Positions 45,458-54,278 of a DNA stretch of 64,000 nucleotides are shown here, one piece after another. Source of the DNA: DATKJY01 sp964540105. GTDB taxonomy: Bacteria > Zixibacteria > MSB-5A5 > GN15 > FEB-12. The notes under the pieces are model-generated. The model ran no database searches and was not told where the DNA came from. It was given only the letters and a program-made list of their open reading frames with translations. Each line of letters opens with the position of its first letter. Position 1 is the stretch's first letter. The DNA lies in NCBI GenBank assembly GCA_964540105.1, contig CAZILL010000001.1:744001-808000 (forward strand). Direction: 5' to 3'. The position numbers were made by a program, and so were the translations under genes.

Positions 45458-46942
45458 CTACCGAGCCATCAGTGTGATCAGGTTTTGAAGGGTTGCGGCC
45501 ATGAGATCATTGAGCGGCTTGGGATAGATACCCACGAACAGGGTCAGGATCATCAAGGGCACAACCGTGACAAGTTCGCGAGCGTTTATTTCTGTCAGAC
45601 CGCCCCAGCGGGCCAGATTGAACTCACCTAAGAATACGCGCTGAACCATTCTTAGCATGTAGGCTGCTCCGAGGACAACGCCGACGATAGAGATCCCGAC
45701 CAGGACCTTGTTCACCGCGCTGAACGATCCGAGAAAGATCATGAACTCAGAGACAAACCCGGACATACCCGGCAGCCCCAGCGCCGCCATAGAGAAAAAA
45801 ACCATGATGCCGGAGTAGATAGGAAGCTTCGAGCCGAGCCCTCCGAAGGCGGCGATTTCTCGTGTGTGAGCGCGGTCATAAAGGACGCCCACCAAAAGGA
45901 ACAGTGCGCCCGTGATCAGACCGTGCGAGATCATCTGGAACATGCATCCCGAAATCGCCTGGGCCGAGGTGAATGCTCCGAGAGCGAGCATGCAGTAGCC
46001 CATATGCGAGACCGACGAGTAAGCCACGAGCTTCTTGAGGTCTTTCTGCGCCATGGAGACCAAGGCTCCGTAAATGATGGCTATCGCTCCGAGCAGTGCG
46101 ATCCAGAATGACAACGATTGCAGGGCGTGAGGGAACATCGGCCAACTCACGCGTAGCATACCATAGGTTCCCATCTTCAATAAGACTCCGGCCAGAATCA
46201 CCGACACGGCTGTTGGCGCTTCCACGTGGGCGTCCGGAAGCCACGTATGGAAAGGCCAGACCGGGACCTTGATGGCGAAGGCGATGAAGAAGAACACGAA
46301 ACAGACCATCTGAAGTGTGTAGGGTAGAGTCGAGCCGGTCTGAATGAGGGTGAGCATGTTCAACGTATGCGGCTCAGTGCTGAAATAGAGCATCAGGACT
46401 GCGGCCAGCATGAAGATCGAGCCAAATAATGTATAGAGGAAGAACTTGATCGCGGCGTACTCTTTACGCGGTCCTCCCCAGACGCCGATCAGGAAATACA
46501 TCGGCACCAGCATAACCTCCCAGAATACGTAGAACAGGAAGAAATCAAGCGCCACAAACACGCCCATCATGCCCGCTTCAAGCAGCAGGAAGAAAGCGAA
46601 GTACTCCTTGACCCGATTCTCGATTCCGAACGACGCCAGAAGAGAAAGGGTAGATAGCAGTCCGGTCAGAAAGAGCATCGGAATCGAAATGCCGTCGGCG
46701 CCAAGAAAATACTGGATGTTCAGCGAAGGAATCCAGTCGAAGGGTCCCTCGACATACGCCATCGCGGAGGAACCGGAATAGTTGAAGAAGTAATCCCAGG
46801 TGAGCCAGAAAGACATCAGCATGGGGATGAGGCTGGCGATGGTCGCTGTCCATCGAATAGCCTTCTTGTTATCTTTGGGAAGCATCATCACCGCCGCCAT
46901 ACCCGCCAGCGGAATGAACACCAACAGACTCAGTATGCCCAT
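45458..46942 (-). CDS. nuoM: NADH-quinone oxidoreductase subunit M
   Basis: 494 residues, about 14 helices. It shows FYVFWEVMLVPMYFLIGVWGG (helix-5 Glu), WPFHTWLPDAHVEAPTAVSV (conserved His and TWLPDAH signature) and KKLVAYSSVSHMGYC. It is the second proton-pumping antiporter-like subunit of complex I and is typed NuoM by length and by its place between nuoL and nuoN. Confidence 0.97.
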   Translation of the reverse strand: MGILSLLVFIPLAGMAAVMMLPKDNKKAIRWTATIASLIPMLMSFWLTWDYFFNYSGSSAMAYVEGPFDWIPSLNIQYFLGADGISIPMLFLTGLLSTLSLLASFGIENRVKEYFAFFLLLEAGMMGVFVALDFFLFYVFWEVMLVPMYFLIGVWGGPRKEYAAIKFFLYTLFGSIFMLAAVLMLYFSTEPHTLNMLTLIQTGSTLPYTLQMVCFVFFFIAFAIKVPVWPFHTWLPDAHVEAPTAVSVILAGVLLKMGTYGMLRVSWPMFPHALQSLSFWIALLGAIAIIYGALVSMAQKDLKKLVAYSSVSHMGYCMLALGAFTSAQAISGCMFQMISHGLITGALFLLVGVLYDRAHTREIAAFGGLGSKLPIYSGIMVFFSMAALGLPGMSGFVSEFMIFLGSFSAVNKVLVGISIVGVVLGAAYMLRMVQRVFLGEFNLARWGGLTEINARELVTVVPLMILTLFVGIYPKPLNDLMAATLQNLITLMAR

Positions 46943-46968
46943 ATTACAATCTATCCCTTAGCGTCAAA

Positions 46969-49053
46969 CTATTTCTCGTTTCCACTTTCAGCGGCCGCGC
47001 TCTCACGAGCGAGCGCCGAACGCGACATGTACCAAAGCACCATCACCCCAACCACAAAAACGATCGAGAGTATCGGCCAGGCCACGTCGATATGCGCCAG
47101 CTCGAATTTGAAAAGACCGATCAGCACGACGACGGCTATGATGAACAGCGCGTAGAACTGAACCGCTCCGGTCTGCAAATAGCGGATGATTCCCCCCAGT
47201 TGAGTAACCAGCCAGCCTGAGCCGTTGACAGCGCCATCAATGATCCACGTATCGAACCACATCTTAACATCCGACCAGACGACCGTCAGCCAGCCAACCA
47301 GGTTTACGAGTCCGTCGATTACCTTAGCGTCGAAAGTCCACATGAAATTGCCGAAGCCCAGGATCGGCTTGATAATGACAACGTCATACAGTTCGTCGAA
47401 GTAATACTTGTTGTACAGAAGCGTGTAGAGAGGCTTGAACCTCTCCGCCATGGCATCAGCCGAGATCGAGCGCTTATAGTACATAAGATACGCCAGGCCG
47501 ATACCGGAGACCGCCACGACCGTTCCGAGGAGCATCAGGAGATAAGATGGCTCGGCGTGGTGAACTTCGCCGAAAAACACAAACGACGAGAACCCATGCG
47601 GTAACCACGGAAGCGCGACCCATCCCGCAAAGACCGAAAGAACGGCCAGGAACATAAGCGGCCAGGTCATGACTCTCGGAGATTCGTGCGCGTGTTCAAA
47701 TCTGTGATGGTCACGCGGTTCGCCGAAGAAGGTCAGGAAGCAGAGCCGGAACATATAGAATGCCGTCATGAAGGCGATAGCCAGCGTGAAGATCATGAAG
47801 ACCGGGTGCTTCACGGTGGTGGCAATGATCTCGTCTTTTGACCAGAATCCCGACAGCGGGAAAATACCGGCGATGGAAAGCGAGGCGATGATGAAGGTCG
47901 CACTCGTGATTTTCATCTTCTTCGACAGCCCACCCATATCCTGAATGTCATTGGTGTGCACAGCATGAATCACTGAGCCGGCTCCGAGGAAGAGCAGCCC
48001 TTTGAAAAAGGCATGGGTCATGAGGTGCAACGTACCCGCAACGAATCCGGGTGAATGGTGTCCCTCGGATGAATCGTATCCATACAGTCCCAAGGCCATG
48101 ATCATATAGCCCAGCTGGCTCACAGTCGAGTAAGCCAGGATTCGCTTGATGTCATTCTGAACCAACCCGATGGAGGCTGCCATGAATGAGGTGATCAAAC
48201 CGATAATCGCAACCACCATTGACGCTTCAGAGGACCCTACAAAGAGCGCCATCGAGCGGGCGACCAAGTACACACCCGCAGCGACCATGGTGGCGGCGTG
48301 AATGAGCGCCGAGACTGGCGTCGGACCCTCCATCGCGTCCGGCAGCCAGACATGAAGCGGGAACTGTGCCGACTTGCCGACCGCGCCGCAAAAGACACCA
48401 ATCGCCGCGACCGTCAGGATCGATGCCGGGATCATCCCCCCCGCCGCTTTCTGGAAGACTTCCTGATAGTTGAACGTGCCGGCGTAGACACCAATCAGAA
48501 GCAAGCCCAGAATGAATCCCAGATCGCCGACGCGTGTCGTCAGGAACGCTTTCTTCCCGGCATCGGCTGCGGATTTCTTTTCAAACCAGAAACTGATCAA
48601 CAGATAGCTCGTGAGGCCGACCAGTTCCCAGAAGATGAAAATCATGAAGAAGTTGTTGGCCAATACAAGACCGAGCATCGAGAACAGGAACAGCGAGAGA
48701 TAGGCATAGAAACGGCTGAAGCGCGGGTCATCTTTCATATATCCGAGCGAGTAGATCTGCACACACGAGCCGACCGTGGTCACCACAACCAGCATAATCG
48801 CGGTAAGGGCATCGATATAGATGCCCAGCTCAAAATTCATCGAGGTAAACGAGGTGAGGCGGAAATAGCTTTCGTGCGGTGCGCCATGCCCCGCCAGCAT
48901 TTCGATCAAGACGACGATCGACATGAGCCAGCAGAGAACGATCGTACCAATCGAGACGAGCGCCGACACCTGTTCCTTCCAGCGCAGGAAGAAGACGATC
49001 ATGAGGAACGAAAGAAGCGGCAGCAGGGCGATCAAGTATGCGTGACTGGTCAT
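46969..49053 (-). CDS. nuoL: NADH-quinone oxidoreductase subunit L
   Basis: 694 residues. It carries FIFWELVGLTSYLLISFW, FPLHVWLPDAMEGPTPVSALIHAATMV and KRILAYSTVSQLGYMIMALG. The long C-terminus after residue 530 (FDTWIIDGAVNGSGWL) forms the lateral helix that ties the pumping subunits together. It is the distal proton pump of complex I. It lies nine bases after nuoK. Confidence 0.97.
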   Translation of the reverse strand: MTSHAYLIALLPLLSFLMIVFFLRWKEQVSALVSIGTIVLCWLMSIVVLIEMLAGHGAPHESYFRLTSFTSMNFELGIYIDALTAIMLVVVTTVGSCVQIYSLGYMKDDPRFSRFYAYLSLFLFSMLGLVLANNFFMIFIFWELVGLTSYLLISFWFEKKSAADAGKKAFLTTRVGDLGFILGLLLIGVYAGTFNYQEVFQKAAGGMIPASILTVAAIGVFCGAVGKSAQFPLHVWLPDAMEGPTPVSALIHAATMVAAGVYLVARSMALFVGSSEASMVVAIIGLITSFMAASIGLVQNDIKRILAYSTVSQLGYMIMALGLYGYDSSEGHHSPGFVAGTLHLMTHAFFKGLLFLGAGSVIHAVHTNDIQDMGGLSKKMKITSATFIIASLSIAGIFPLSGFWSKDEIIATTVKHPVFMIFTLAIAFMTAFYMFRLCFLTFFGEPRDHHRFEHAHESPRVMTWPLMFLAVLSVFAGWVALPWLPHGFSSFVFFGEVHHAEPSYLLMLLGTVVAVSGIGLAYLMYYKRSISADAMAERFKPLYTLLYNKYYFDELYDVVIIKPILGFGNFMWTFDAKVIDGLVNLVGWLTVVWSDVKMWFDTWIIDGAVNGSGWLVTQLGGIIRYLQTGAVQFYALFIIAVVVLIGLFKFELAHIDVAWPILSIVFVVGVMVLWYMSRSALARESAAAESGNEK

Positions 49054-49062
49054 TGTCTCATC

Positions 49063-49362
49063 CTACCACTTCATGATGTTCACGTTGTCAGTGTCGATAC
49101 CGCGCCAATTGCGATAGATGAGAAGCACGATCGCGAGACCGACGGTTGCTTCGGCAGCCGCCACCACGATGATGAAGAGCGAAAAGATCTGTCCGGTCAT
49201 GCCCGCTTTGGCGATGAAATTGTTGAAAGCCACGAGATTGATGTTGGCCGCATTGAACATCAGCTCTAGTGACATGAGGATGCCGATGATGTTCCGGCGG
49301 GTGACAATGCCGAACAGTCCAATAGCAAACAGCAACGCAGCCAGGGAGAGGTAGTAATACAT
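49063..49362 (-). CDS. nuoK: NADH-quinone oxidoreductase subunit K
   Basis: 99 residues, three membrane helices. It has RRNIIGILMSLELMFNAANINLVAF (the Glu and Asn residues of the E-channel, shown here as ILMSLELMFNA) and AAAEATVGLAIVL. Typical length for NuoK. It overlaps nuoJ by one base. Confidence 0.97.
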   Translation of the reverse strand: MYYYLSLAALLFAIGLFGIVTRRNIIGILMSLELMFNAANINLVAFNNFIAKAGMTGQIFSLFIIVVAAAEATVGLAIVLLIYRNWRGIDTDNVNIMKW

Positions 49363-49868
49363 CAGGACTTCTCCTCTCGCGCCAGTACAATGGCGCCGAT
49401 CAGCGCTGCCAACATGAGTGCTGAGACGATTTCAAAGGGAAGCATGAATTCGTTCATGAGCAGGGTGCCGATGGTCTCGATGTTGTTTGCCGGAAGGGGG
49501 GTGTCTGCCATGTGCCAGACATGCGTCCCGCGCAGGAGGACGAAGGCCCCGAGGACGAACATGAGGCTGACAAAGAAGGCCACCATGGCGTTGTGGTTTG
49601 TCTGGGAGATCCGTTTGCCGGCCAGATTCGACGTGAGCATGATTGAAAAGATGATCAGTATCGAAACCGCTCCCACATAGATGAGCACTTGTGCCGCCGC
49701 GAGGAACTCAGCGTGCAAAAGAATAAAAATGCCGGCGACTCCAAAGAGGCAGACAATCAGGAAAAGAGCACAGTGGAAGATGTTCTTCAGGCTCACGACC
49801 ATGAAGGCCGACGTCAAAATGACCACTGAGAGAATCCAGAACATGATACCCACAGATTGTTCAGGCAT
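49362..49868 (-). CDS. nuoJ: NADH-quinone oxidoreductase subunit J
   Basis: 168 residues, five membrane helices. It includes HCALFLIVCLFGVAGIFILL and LIYVGAVSILIIFSIML, the conserved third-helix region that switches conformation in proton pumping. Standard length and operon position, three bases after nuoI. Confidence 0.96.
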   Translation of the reverse strand: MPEQSVGIMFWILSVVILTSAFMVVSLKNIFHCALFLIVCLFGVAGIFILLHAEFLAAAQVLIYVGAVSILIIFSIMLTSNLAGKRISQTNHNAMVAFFVSLMFVLGAFVLLRGTHVWHMADTPLPANNIETIGTLLMNEFMLPFEIVSALMLAALIGAIVLAREEKS

Positions 49869-49870
49869 GG

Positions 49871-50467
49871 CTATGCGTCTCCTTGCGACTCGGCCTTCGA
49901 ACTTGGCTGTATCTCGGGTTCGGAGATTGGGTTAGGATTCGCTGTTGTCACGGGCTGTGCGTCTTCTGCAGCTACCGGAGCCTTGACAGGAGTCGTCTTA
50001 GGTTCCACCGCCGCTTTCTTCTTGCGCGTATCTATGTACGGCACATCGCGTCCCATTTCCTGGAGCTTCTTCATGTCCCACGTGAGATCGTCTTTGTTGG
50101 TCGTCGAGAACTCATACTTAGTGGCCATCTTCAACGCAGAAAAATTGCAGGCCTCCTCACACAAACCGCAGAAGCAGCAGAGGCCGTTATCCACGACGAA
50201 TCCTTTGAGGTGCCGTTTCTTGGCTTCATCGCGGGGGGCGTCGATGATGATCGCGCCGGTGGGGCACGCCCTCATGCAGAGCATGCAGGCAGTGCAGTTG
50301 AGCTCTCCTGATTCCTTGTCCGACAACAGGACCACGATTCCGCGCGAACGCTCCGGCATGGTCCACTTCTCTTCCGGGTATTGAATCGTGATTGCATGGC
50401 GACCCAGATGCTTGGTCGTGATACGCATCCCGACAAAGAGATTCTTGATGTCTTTCAGTAATCCCAT
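49871..50467 (-). CDS. nuoI: NADH-quinone oxidoreductase subunit I, with extra C-terminal tail
   Basis: 198 residues. Two 4Fe-4S ferredoxin motifs, CTACMLCMRACP and CCFCGLCEEAC, hold clusters N6a and N6b, which lead electrons toward NuoB. After about residue 150 there is a Pro/Ala/Glu/Lys-rich tail (VEPKTTPVKAPVAAEDAQP) that typical NuoI lacks and that is probably unstructured. Start chosen at ATG 50465-50467 with GAGGAC upstream; the frame is open to 50503 but overlaps nuoH. Confidence 0.95.
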   Translation of the reverse strand: MGLLKDIKNLFVGMRITTKHLGRHAITIQYPEEKWTMPERSRGIVVLLSDKESGELNCTACMLCMRACPTGAIIIDAPRDEAKKRHLKGFVVDNGLCCFCGLCEEACNFSALKMATKYEFSTTNKDDLTWDMKKLQEMGRDVPYIDTRKKKAAVEPKTTPVKAPVAAEDAQPVTTANPNPISEPEIQPSSKAESQGDA

Positions 50468-50483
50468 TACGTCCTCATCCGGG

Positions 50484-51551
50484 TCACCAGTACCACCCGG
50501 CATGCTTCATCCAACCGGCCAGGATCAGGTTCGCAAAGGTCACGGGCACGAGAAACTTCCAGGCGAATTCCATGAGTTGATCAACTCTCAAGCGCGGGAA
50601 GGTCCAACGGAAGACCATGAGTATGAATACCACGAACAGGGTCTTCATGAGAAACCAAATCCAGGATGGAAGCACCGGTCCACCCCAACCACCAAGAAAC
50701 AGGGTCGTGGCGATCGCCGAGACAGTGAACATGTTGACAAATTCAGCCAGGAAGAACATGGCGAACTTCATGCCGGAATACTCGACGTTATACCCTGCGA
50801 CCAGTTCCTGCTCGGCTTCTGGAATATCGAACGGGGTGCGATTGCTCTCGGCGGTCGCAGTAATCAGGTAGGTTATGAATGCGATTGGCCCAAATGGAAC
50901 GCGGAAGACAAACCAGTTGAAAACACCGTGCCCCTTTTGTGATGCCACAATGTCGACCATTGATAGAGAACCGGTAAACAGGATAACGGTCAGGATAGAA
51001 ACGACCATGGGTACTTCGTAACTGACCACTTGGGCGGCGGAACGCATGCCACCGAGCAGGGCGTACTTGTTGTTCGATCCCCATCCGGCCATCAAGAGCG
51101 CGATGATCGTGAAGGTCGTGACGGCCATGATATACAGGATGCCAATGTTCAGGTCGGCGACAATCAAGCCATCGCCGAACGGTATGACGACATAGGCGAG
51201 GAAGGCCGCGACAAAACAGATCACCGGCGCCCAGAAGAAGACGGGCTTGTCGCGCGTATCGACGAGAACATCTTCCTTCTGCAGCAACTTGAGGGCATCC
51301 ATGATGGTCTGATACCATCCGTGCCATCCGACTCGCATTGGCCCGAAACGCTGCTGGATATGGGCAGATATTTTCCGCTCCCACCAGACAAGGAAGAGGG
51401 CCACAATAGCCAATACGCCAAACATCATTGCCCCCAGGAGAACATAGGACAGGACACCTACCCACAGTTCGGGCAGACCAGTGGAGACCAGCAGACCGCG
51501 CAGCCATCGGAACAAGACGATCAATTCGCCACTGGCGATGATGGTCGTCAT
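50484..51551 (-). CDS. nuoH: NADH-quinone oxidoreductase subunit H
   Basis: 355 residues, eight membrane helices. It has WWERKISAHIQQRFGPMRVG (quinone-channel entrance), ESNRTPFDIPEAEQELVAGY and YSGMKFAMFFLAEF, all signatures of NuoH. It forms the quinone chamber with NuoB and NuoD. It follows nuoD with no gap. Confidence 0.97.
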   Translation of the reverse strand: MTTIIASGELIVLFRWLRGLLVSTGLPELWVGVLSYVLLGAMMFGVLAIVALFLVWWERKISAHIQQRFGPMRVGWHGWYQTIMDALKLLQKEDVLVDTRDKPVFFWAPVICFVAAFLAYVVIPFGDGLIVADLNIGILYIMAVTTFTIIALLMAGWGSNNKYALLGGMRSAAQVVSYEVPMVVSILTVILFTGSLSMVDIVASQKGHGVFNWFVFRVPFGPIAFITYLITATAESNRTPFDIPEAEQELVAGYNVEYSGMKFAMFFLAEFVNMFTVSAIATTLFLGGWGGPVLPSWIWFLMKTLFVVFILMVFRWTFPRLRVDQLMEFAWKFLVPVTFANLILAGWMKHAGWYW

Positions 51552-52652
51552 TTAGCGATCCACTTCCGGCATGATGATGTCAAGGGAGGCCATGATGGCG
51601 ACGATGTCGGCGATCAAGAGCCCTTTACTGATCTCGGGCAGGACCTGAAGCTGATTGAACGATCCGCCTCGTGCTTTCAAGCGGAGCGGTTTGTTCGTTC
51701 CATCGCTGACCAGATACACCGCGAGCTCACCGCGCGAGTTTTCTATACGTGCGTAGACCTCGCCGGCTGGTGGTTTGAAATTACCTGGCACTTTCGCTTT
51801 GATGTCCCCCTCGGGTAGTCCGTCAAGCGCCTGCGAGATAATTCGCAGCGACTGTTTGATCTCGGCCAGCCGGACAAGATATCGGTCGTAGCAGTCGCCG
51901 TTTGGGCGGGTCGGGATTTCGAAATCAAAGCGATCGTAAATCGAATACGGATCGGCTCTGCGAATGTCGAACTTCACATTACTCGCTCTCAAGGCTGGAC
52001 CCGAAACACCATACGCGATTGCCTTCTCCGGGCTGAGAACCCCCACCCCAATGTTACGGGCCATCCAGATCGGGTTTTCATTGAGCAGACCCTCGTAATC
52101 GGACATCTTGGCTGTGATTGTCGCCACGGCTTGACGGCACTTGGGGATGAACTCGACGGGGATATCTCTGGCCACACCGCCAATGCGAATGTAATTGTAT
52201 GTCAGTCGCTGCCCGCAGGTCATTTCGAAGAGATCGAGAATTGATTCGCGCTCTCGGAAACCGTACAGAAACGGGGTAATCGCCCCGAGATCGAGCGCAG
52301 TTGTCCCATACCAAAGCAGGTGGGAGGCGATCCGGTTCAGTTCCAGCATGATCACGCGAAGATACTCGGCTCGCTCCGGAACCTGAATCGAAGCGAGTCT
52401 CTCGGCGGCCAGCGCAAACACGTAGTTGCAGGACATCGCCGTGACGTACTCGAAGCGATCCAGGATGGGGATACACTGAGGATAGGTGCGATTCTCGCAC
52501 ATCTTCTCAATGGCCCGATGGAGATAACCGATATACGGTTCGACATGAGTCACCCGCTCGCCGTCCATCGTGAGAAGCAGTCGACACACCCCGTGGGTTG
52601 AGGGGTGATGCGGCCCCATGTTGACGACGAATTCTTCGGTGCGAAGGGTCAC
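51552..52652 (-). CDS. nuoD: NADH-quinone oxidoreductase subunit D
   Basis: 366 residues, the 49-kDa-type quinone-site subunit, homologous to the large subunit of NiFe hydrogenases without its metal. It has NMGPHHPSTHGVCRLLL (quinone-site His), IGYLHRAIEKMCENRTY, and the final ADIVAIMASLDIIMPEVDR. It is a separate gene, not fused to nuoC, and overlaps nuoC by four bases. Confidence 0.97.
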   Translation of the reverse strand: MTLRTEEFVVNMGPHHPSTHGVCRLLLTMDGERVTHVEPYIGYLHRAIEKMCENRTYPQCIPILDRFEYVTAMSCNYVFALAAERLASIQVPERAEYLRVIMLELNRIASHLLWYGTTALDLGAITPFLYGFRERESILDLFEMTCGQRLTYNYIRIGGVARDIPVEFIPKCRQAVATITAKMSDYEGLLNENPIWMARNIGVGVLSPEKAIAYGVSGPALRASNVKFDIRRADPYSIYDRFDFEIPTRPNGDCYDRYLVRLAEIKQSLRIISQALDGLPEGDIKAKVPGNFKPPAGEVYARIENSRGELAVYLVSDGTNKPLRLKARGGSFNQLQVLPEISKGLLIADIVAIMASLDIIMPEVDR

Positions 52653-53125
52653 GCGCCAAACTCCGGAAGCCGCACGAAATCGGGGGCGTCCCAGTCCTTA
52701 CGAAGGGGATAGCCTTGATTCCAGTCATCAGGAAGAAGAAACCGCTTGAGATTGTTGTGATTGCGGACATGAATGCCGTACAATTCCCACATCTCGCGCT
52801 CATGCCAATTGGCGCCGGCCCAGATCTCCTGGACCGAGTCAACTTCGGCGTGCTCGTACGGAAGGATCAGTTTGAAGTCGAGTCTGAGGTTGTTAGAGAT
52901 CGAGCAGAGTGAGTATACGACATTGAACTGTTCGCGCGTGTCCACCCCGCCCATATTGCAGAGAAAATCGAAGCGCAGGTTTACGTCGTCGCGAAGCGCT
53001 CGGGCCACCGTAAGCAGATCGGCGGGTGCAATCTGAAACATCGGGTCATGACGTCCGGTATCCAAGAACGTGAGTTTCCCCTCGAAGTGATCAACGATAT
53101 ACGCTTTGAGCTCTTCTTTGGTCAT
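52649..53125 (-). CDS. nuoC: NADH-quinone oxidoreductase subunit C
   Basis: 158 residues, the 30-kDa-type subunit. It shows NWHEREMWELYGIHVRNH, the family signature, and LLPDDWNQGYPLRKDW at the end. ATG at 53123-53125, just after the nuoB stop, is chosen with AGGA upstream; the frame upstream begins with a TTG inside nuoB. Confidence 0.96.
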   Translation of the reverse strand: MTKEELKAYIVDHFEGKLTFLDTGRHDPMFQIAPADLLTVARALRDDVNLRFDFLCNMGGVDTREQFNVVYSLCSISNNLRLDFKLILPYEHAEVDSVQEIWAGANWHEREMWELYGIHVRNHNNLKRFLLPDDWNQGYPLRKDWDAPDFVRLPEFGA

Positions 53126-53127
53126 GG

Positions 53128-53640
53128 CTACTTTTCCTGCCAATCACCAAGTCGCTGAGCCTTGATCTTCTTCTGAAGTGTGAGACATCCTTCCAGAAGC
53201 GATTCCGGTCGGGGCGGGCAGCCCGGGATATAGACATCAACGGGCACAATATGATCGATTCCCTTTTCGACCGCGTAGCTGTCGTAATAGAACGGACCAC
53301 CCTTCACGGTACAGCCACCCATCGCAATGACATAGCGTGGCTCGGCCATCTGGTCGTAGAGCTTGCGCAAGCGCGGCGCCATCTTCTTGGTAATCGTCCC
53401 TGCCGCAATGATCAGATCCGATTGGCGTGGGGAGGCTCGGAAGATCATCCCGAGCCGGTCAAAATCGTAGCGCGACGCGCCGGTTGCCATGAGCTCAATC
53501 GCGCAGCACGCTGTGCCGAACAGAAGGTACCAGATAGAAGACGCCTGGCCGTGATGAAGCACAGACTCAAGGGTTGTCGTGACCAGAGCACCACCTGGAA
53601 TCCGTTCCGCGTAGATTGGAAGTTTCCTTATCACACCCAC
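53128..53640 (-). CDS. nuoB: NADH-quinone oxidoreductase subunit B
   Basis: 170 residues. The four ligands of cluster N2 are in GTACCAIELM (two adjacent Cys), MGGCTVKGG and PGCPPRPE. This subunit passes electrons to quinone. It overlaps nuoA by ten bases. Confidence 0.97.
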   Translation of the reverse strand: MGVIRKLPIYAERIPGGALVTTTLESVLHHGQASSIWYLLFGTACCAIELMATGASRYDFDRLGMIFRASPRQSDLIIAAGTITKKMAPRLRKLYDQMAEPRYVIAMGGCTVKGGPFYYDSYAVEKGIDHIVPVDVYIPGCPPRPESLLEGCLTLQKKIKAQRLGDWQEK

Positions 53641-53993
53641 TTGAGGGCATCCTTCTTCCAGGCGTAGTAGAGACCGAACATGAGAATCAGAATGAAAACT
53701 ATCATCTCAATCAGAGCGTAGAGACCAAGTTTGCCGAAGGCGACCGCCCATGGGAAGAGGAATACGACTTCCACGTCAAAGATGACAAAAATGAGCGCAA
53801 AAATGTAGAAACGGTTGTTGAATTGAATCCACGATGACCCGACCGGTTCTTCGGCGCACTCATAGTTGACGGTTTTGGCCGGATATGGATTTGAAGGGCG
53901 AATGAGCCGGGAAATGAAGAAAGTAATCAAGACAATACCGGTCCCGACAGCAATGAAAATGGGAATCGAAAGATACTCCGACATGCTCGTCAT
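53631..53993 (-). CDS. nuoA: NADH-quinone oxidoreductase subunit A
   Basis: 120 residues, three membrane helices. It has KTVNYECAEEPVGSSWIQF (the loop whose Cys contacts the quinone chamber) and FVIFDVEVVFLFPWAV. It is the first gene of the nuo operon; GGAG lies upstream of ATG 53993. I found no convincing promoter in the 285 bases before it, so it may be read through from the cytochrome genes. Confidence 0.96.
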   Translation of the reverse strand: MTSMSEYLSIPIFIAVGTGIVLITFFISRLIRPSNPYPAKTVNYECAEEPVGSSWIQFNNRFYIFALIFVIFDVEVVFLFPWAVAFGKLGLYALIEMIVFILILMFGLYYAWKKDALKWV

Positions 53994-54278
53994 TACGCTC
54001 CAACCAGCCAGTTACTCTATGTGACCAAATTCACAAATAATGATGTGCAAGAAATCCGCTTCGGCGTCTTTGTCAAGTTGTTTTTTGTCTTCCACTGTCC
54101 GGCAACTCGTTTGGGCACAAACAGTATGGTAGGCACAAAGTTAACAAAGCTGTACACATTGTTGGCCTTGGCGAATCGTGGATTGAGCTCATGAATAATA
54201 GGATATTCATCCACTTGTGGGGTAAGAAGTTCGAGCCAGAGAACCGGCCCGAGCGAAAATGAACACAGGGCGAGGGTG
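53994..54278. other. Gap between cytochrome c gene and nuoA
   Basis: 285 AT-richer bases with no supported gene. One minus-strand frame contains a short protein-like stretch (PIIHELNPRFAKANN), but it has no ribosome-binding site. No terminator hairpin is seen. Confidence 0.4.

Noticed and set aside
48298..49269. Plus-strand 323-residue open frame
   Set aside because: Opposite nuoL and nuoK, with a His/Arg/Asp/Glu-heavy composition typical of an antisense reading of membrane-protein genes.
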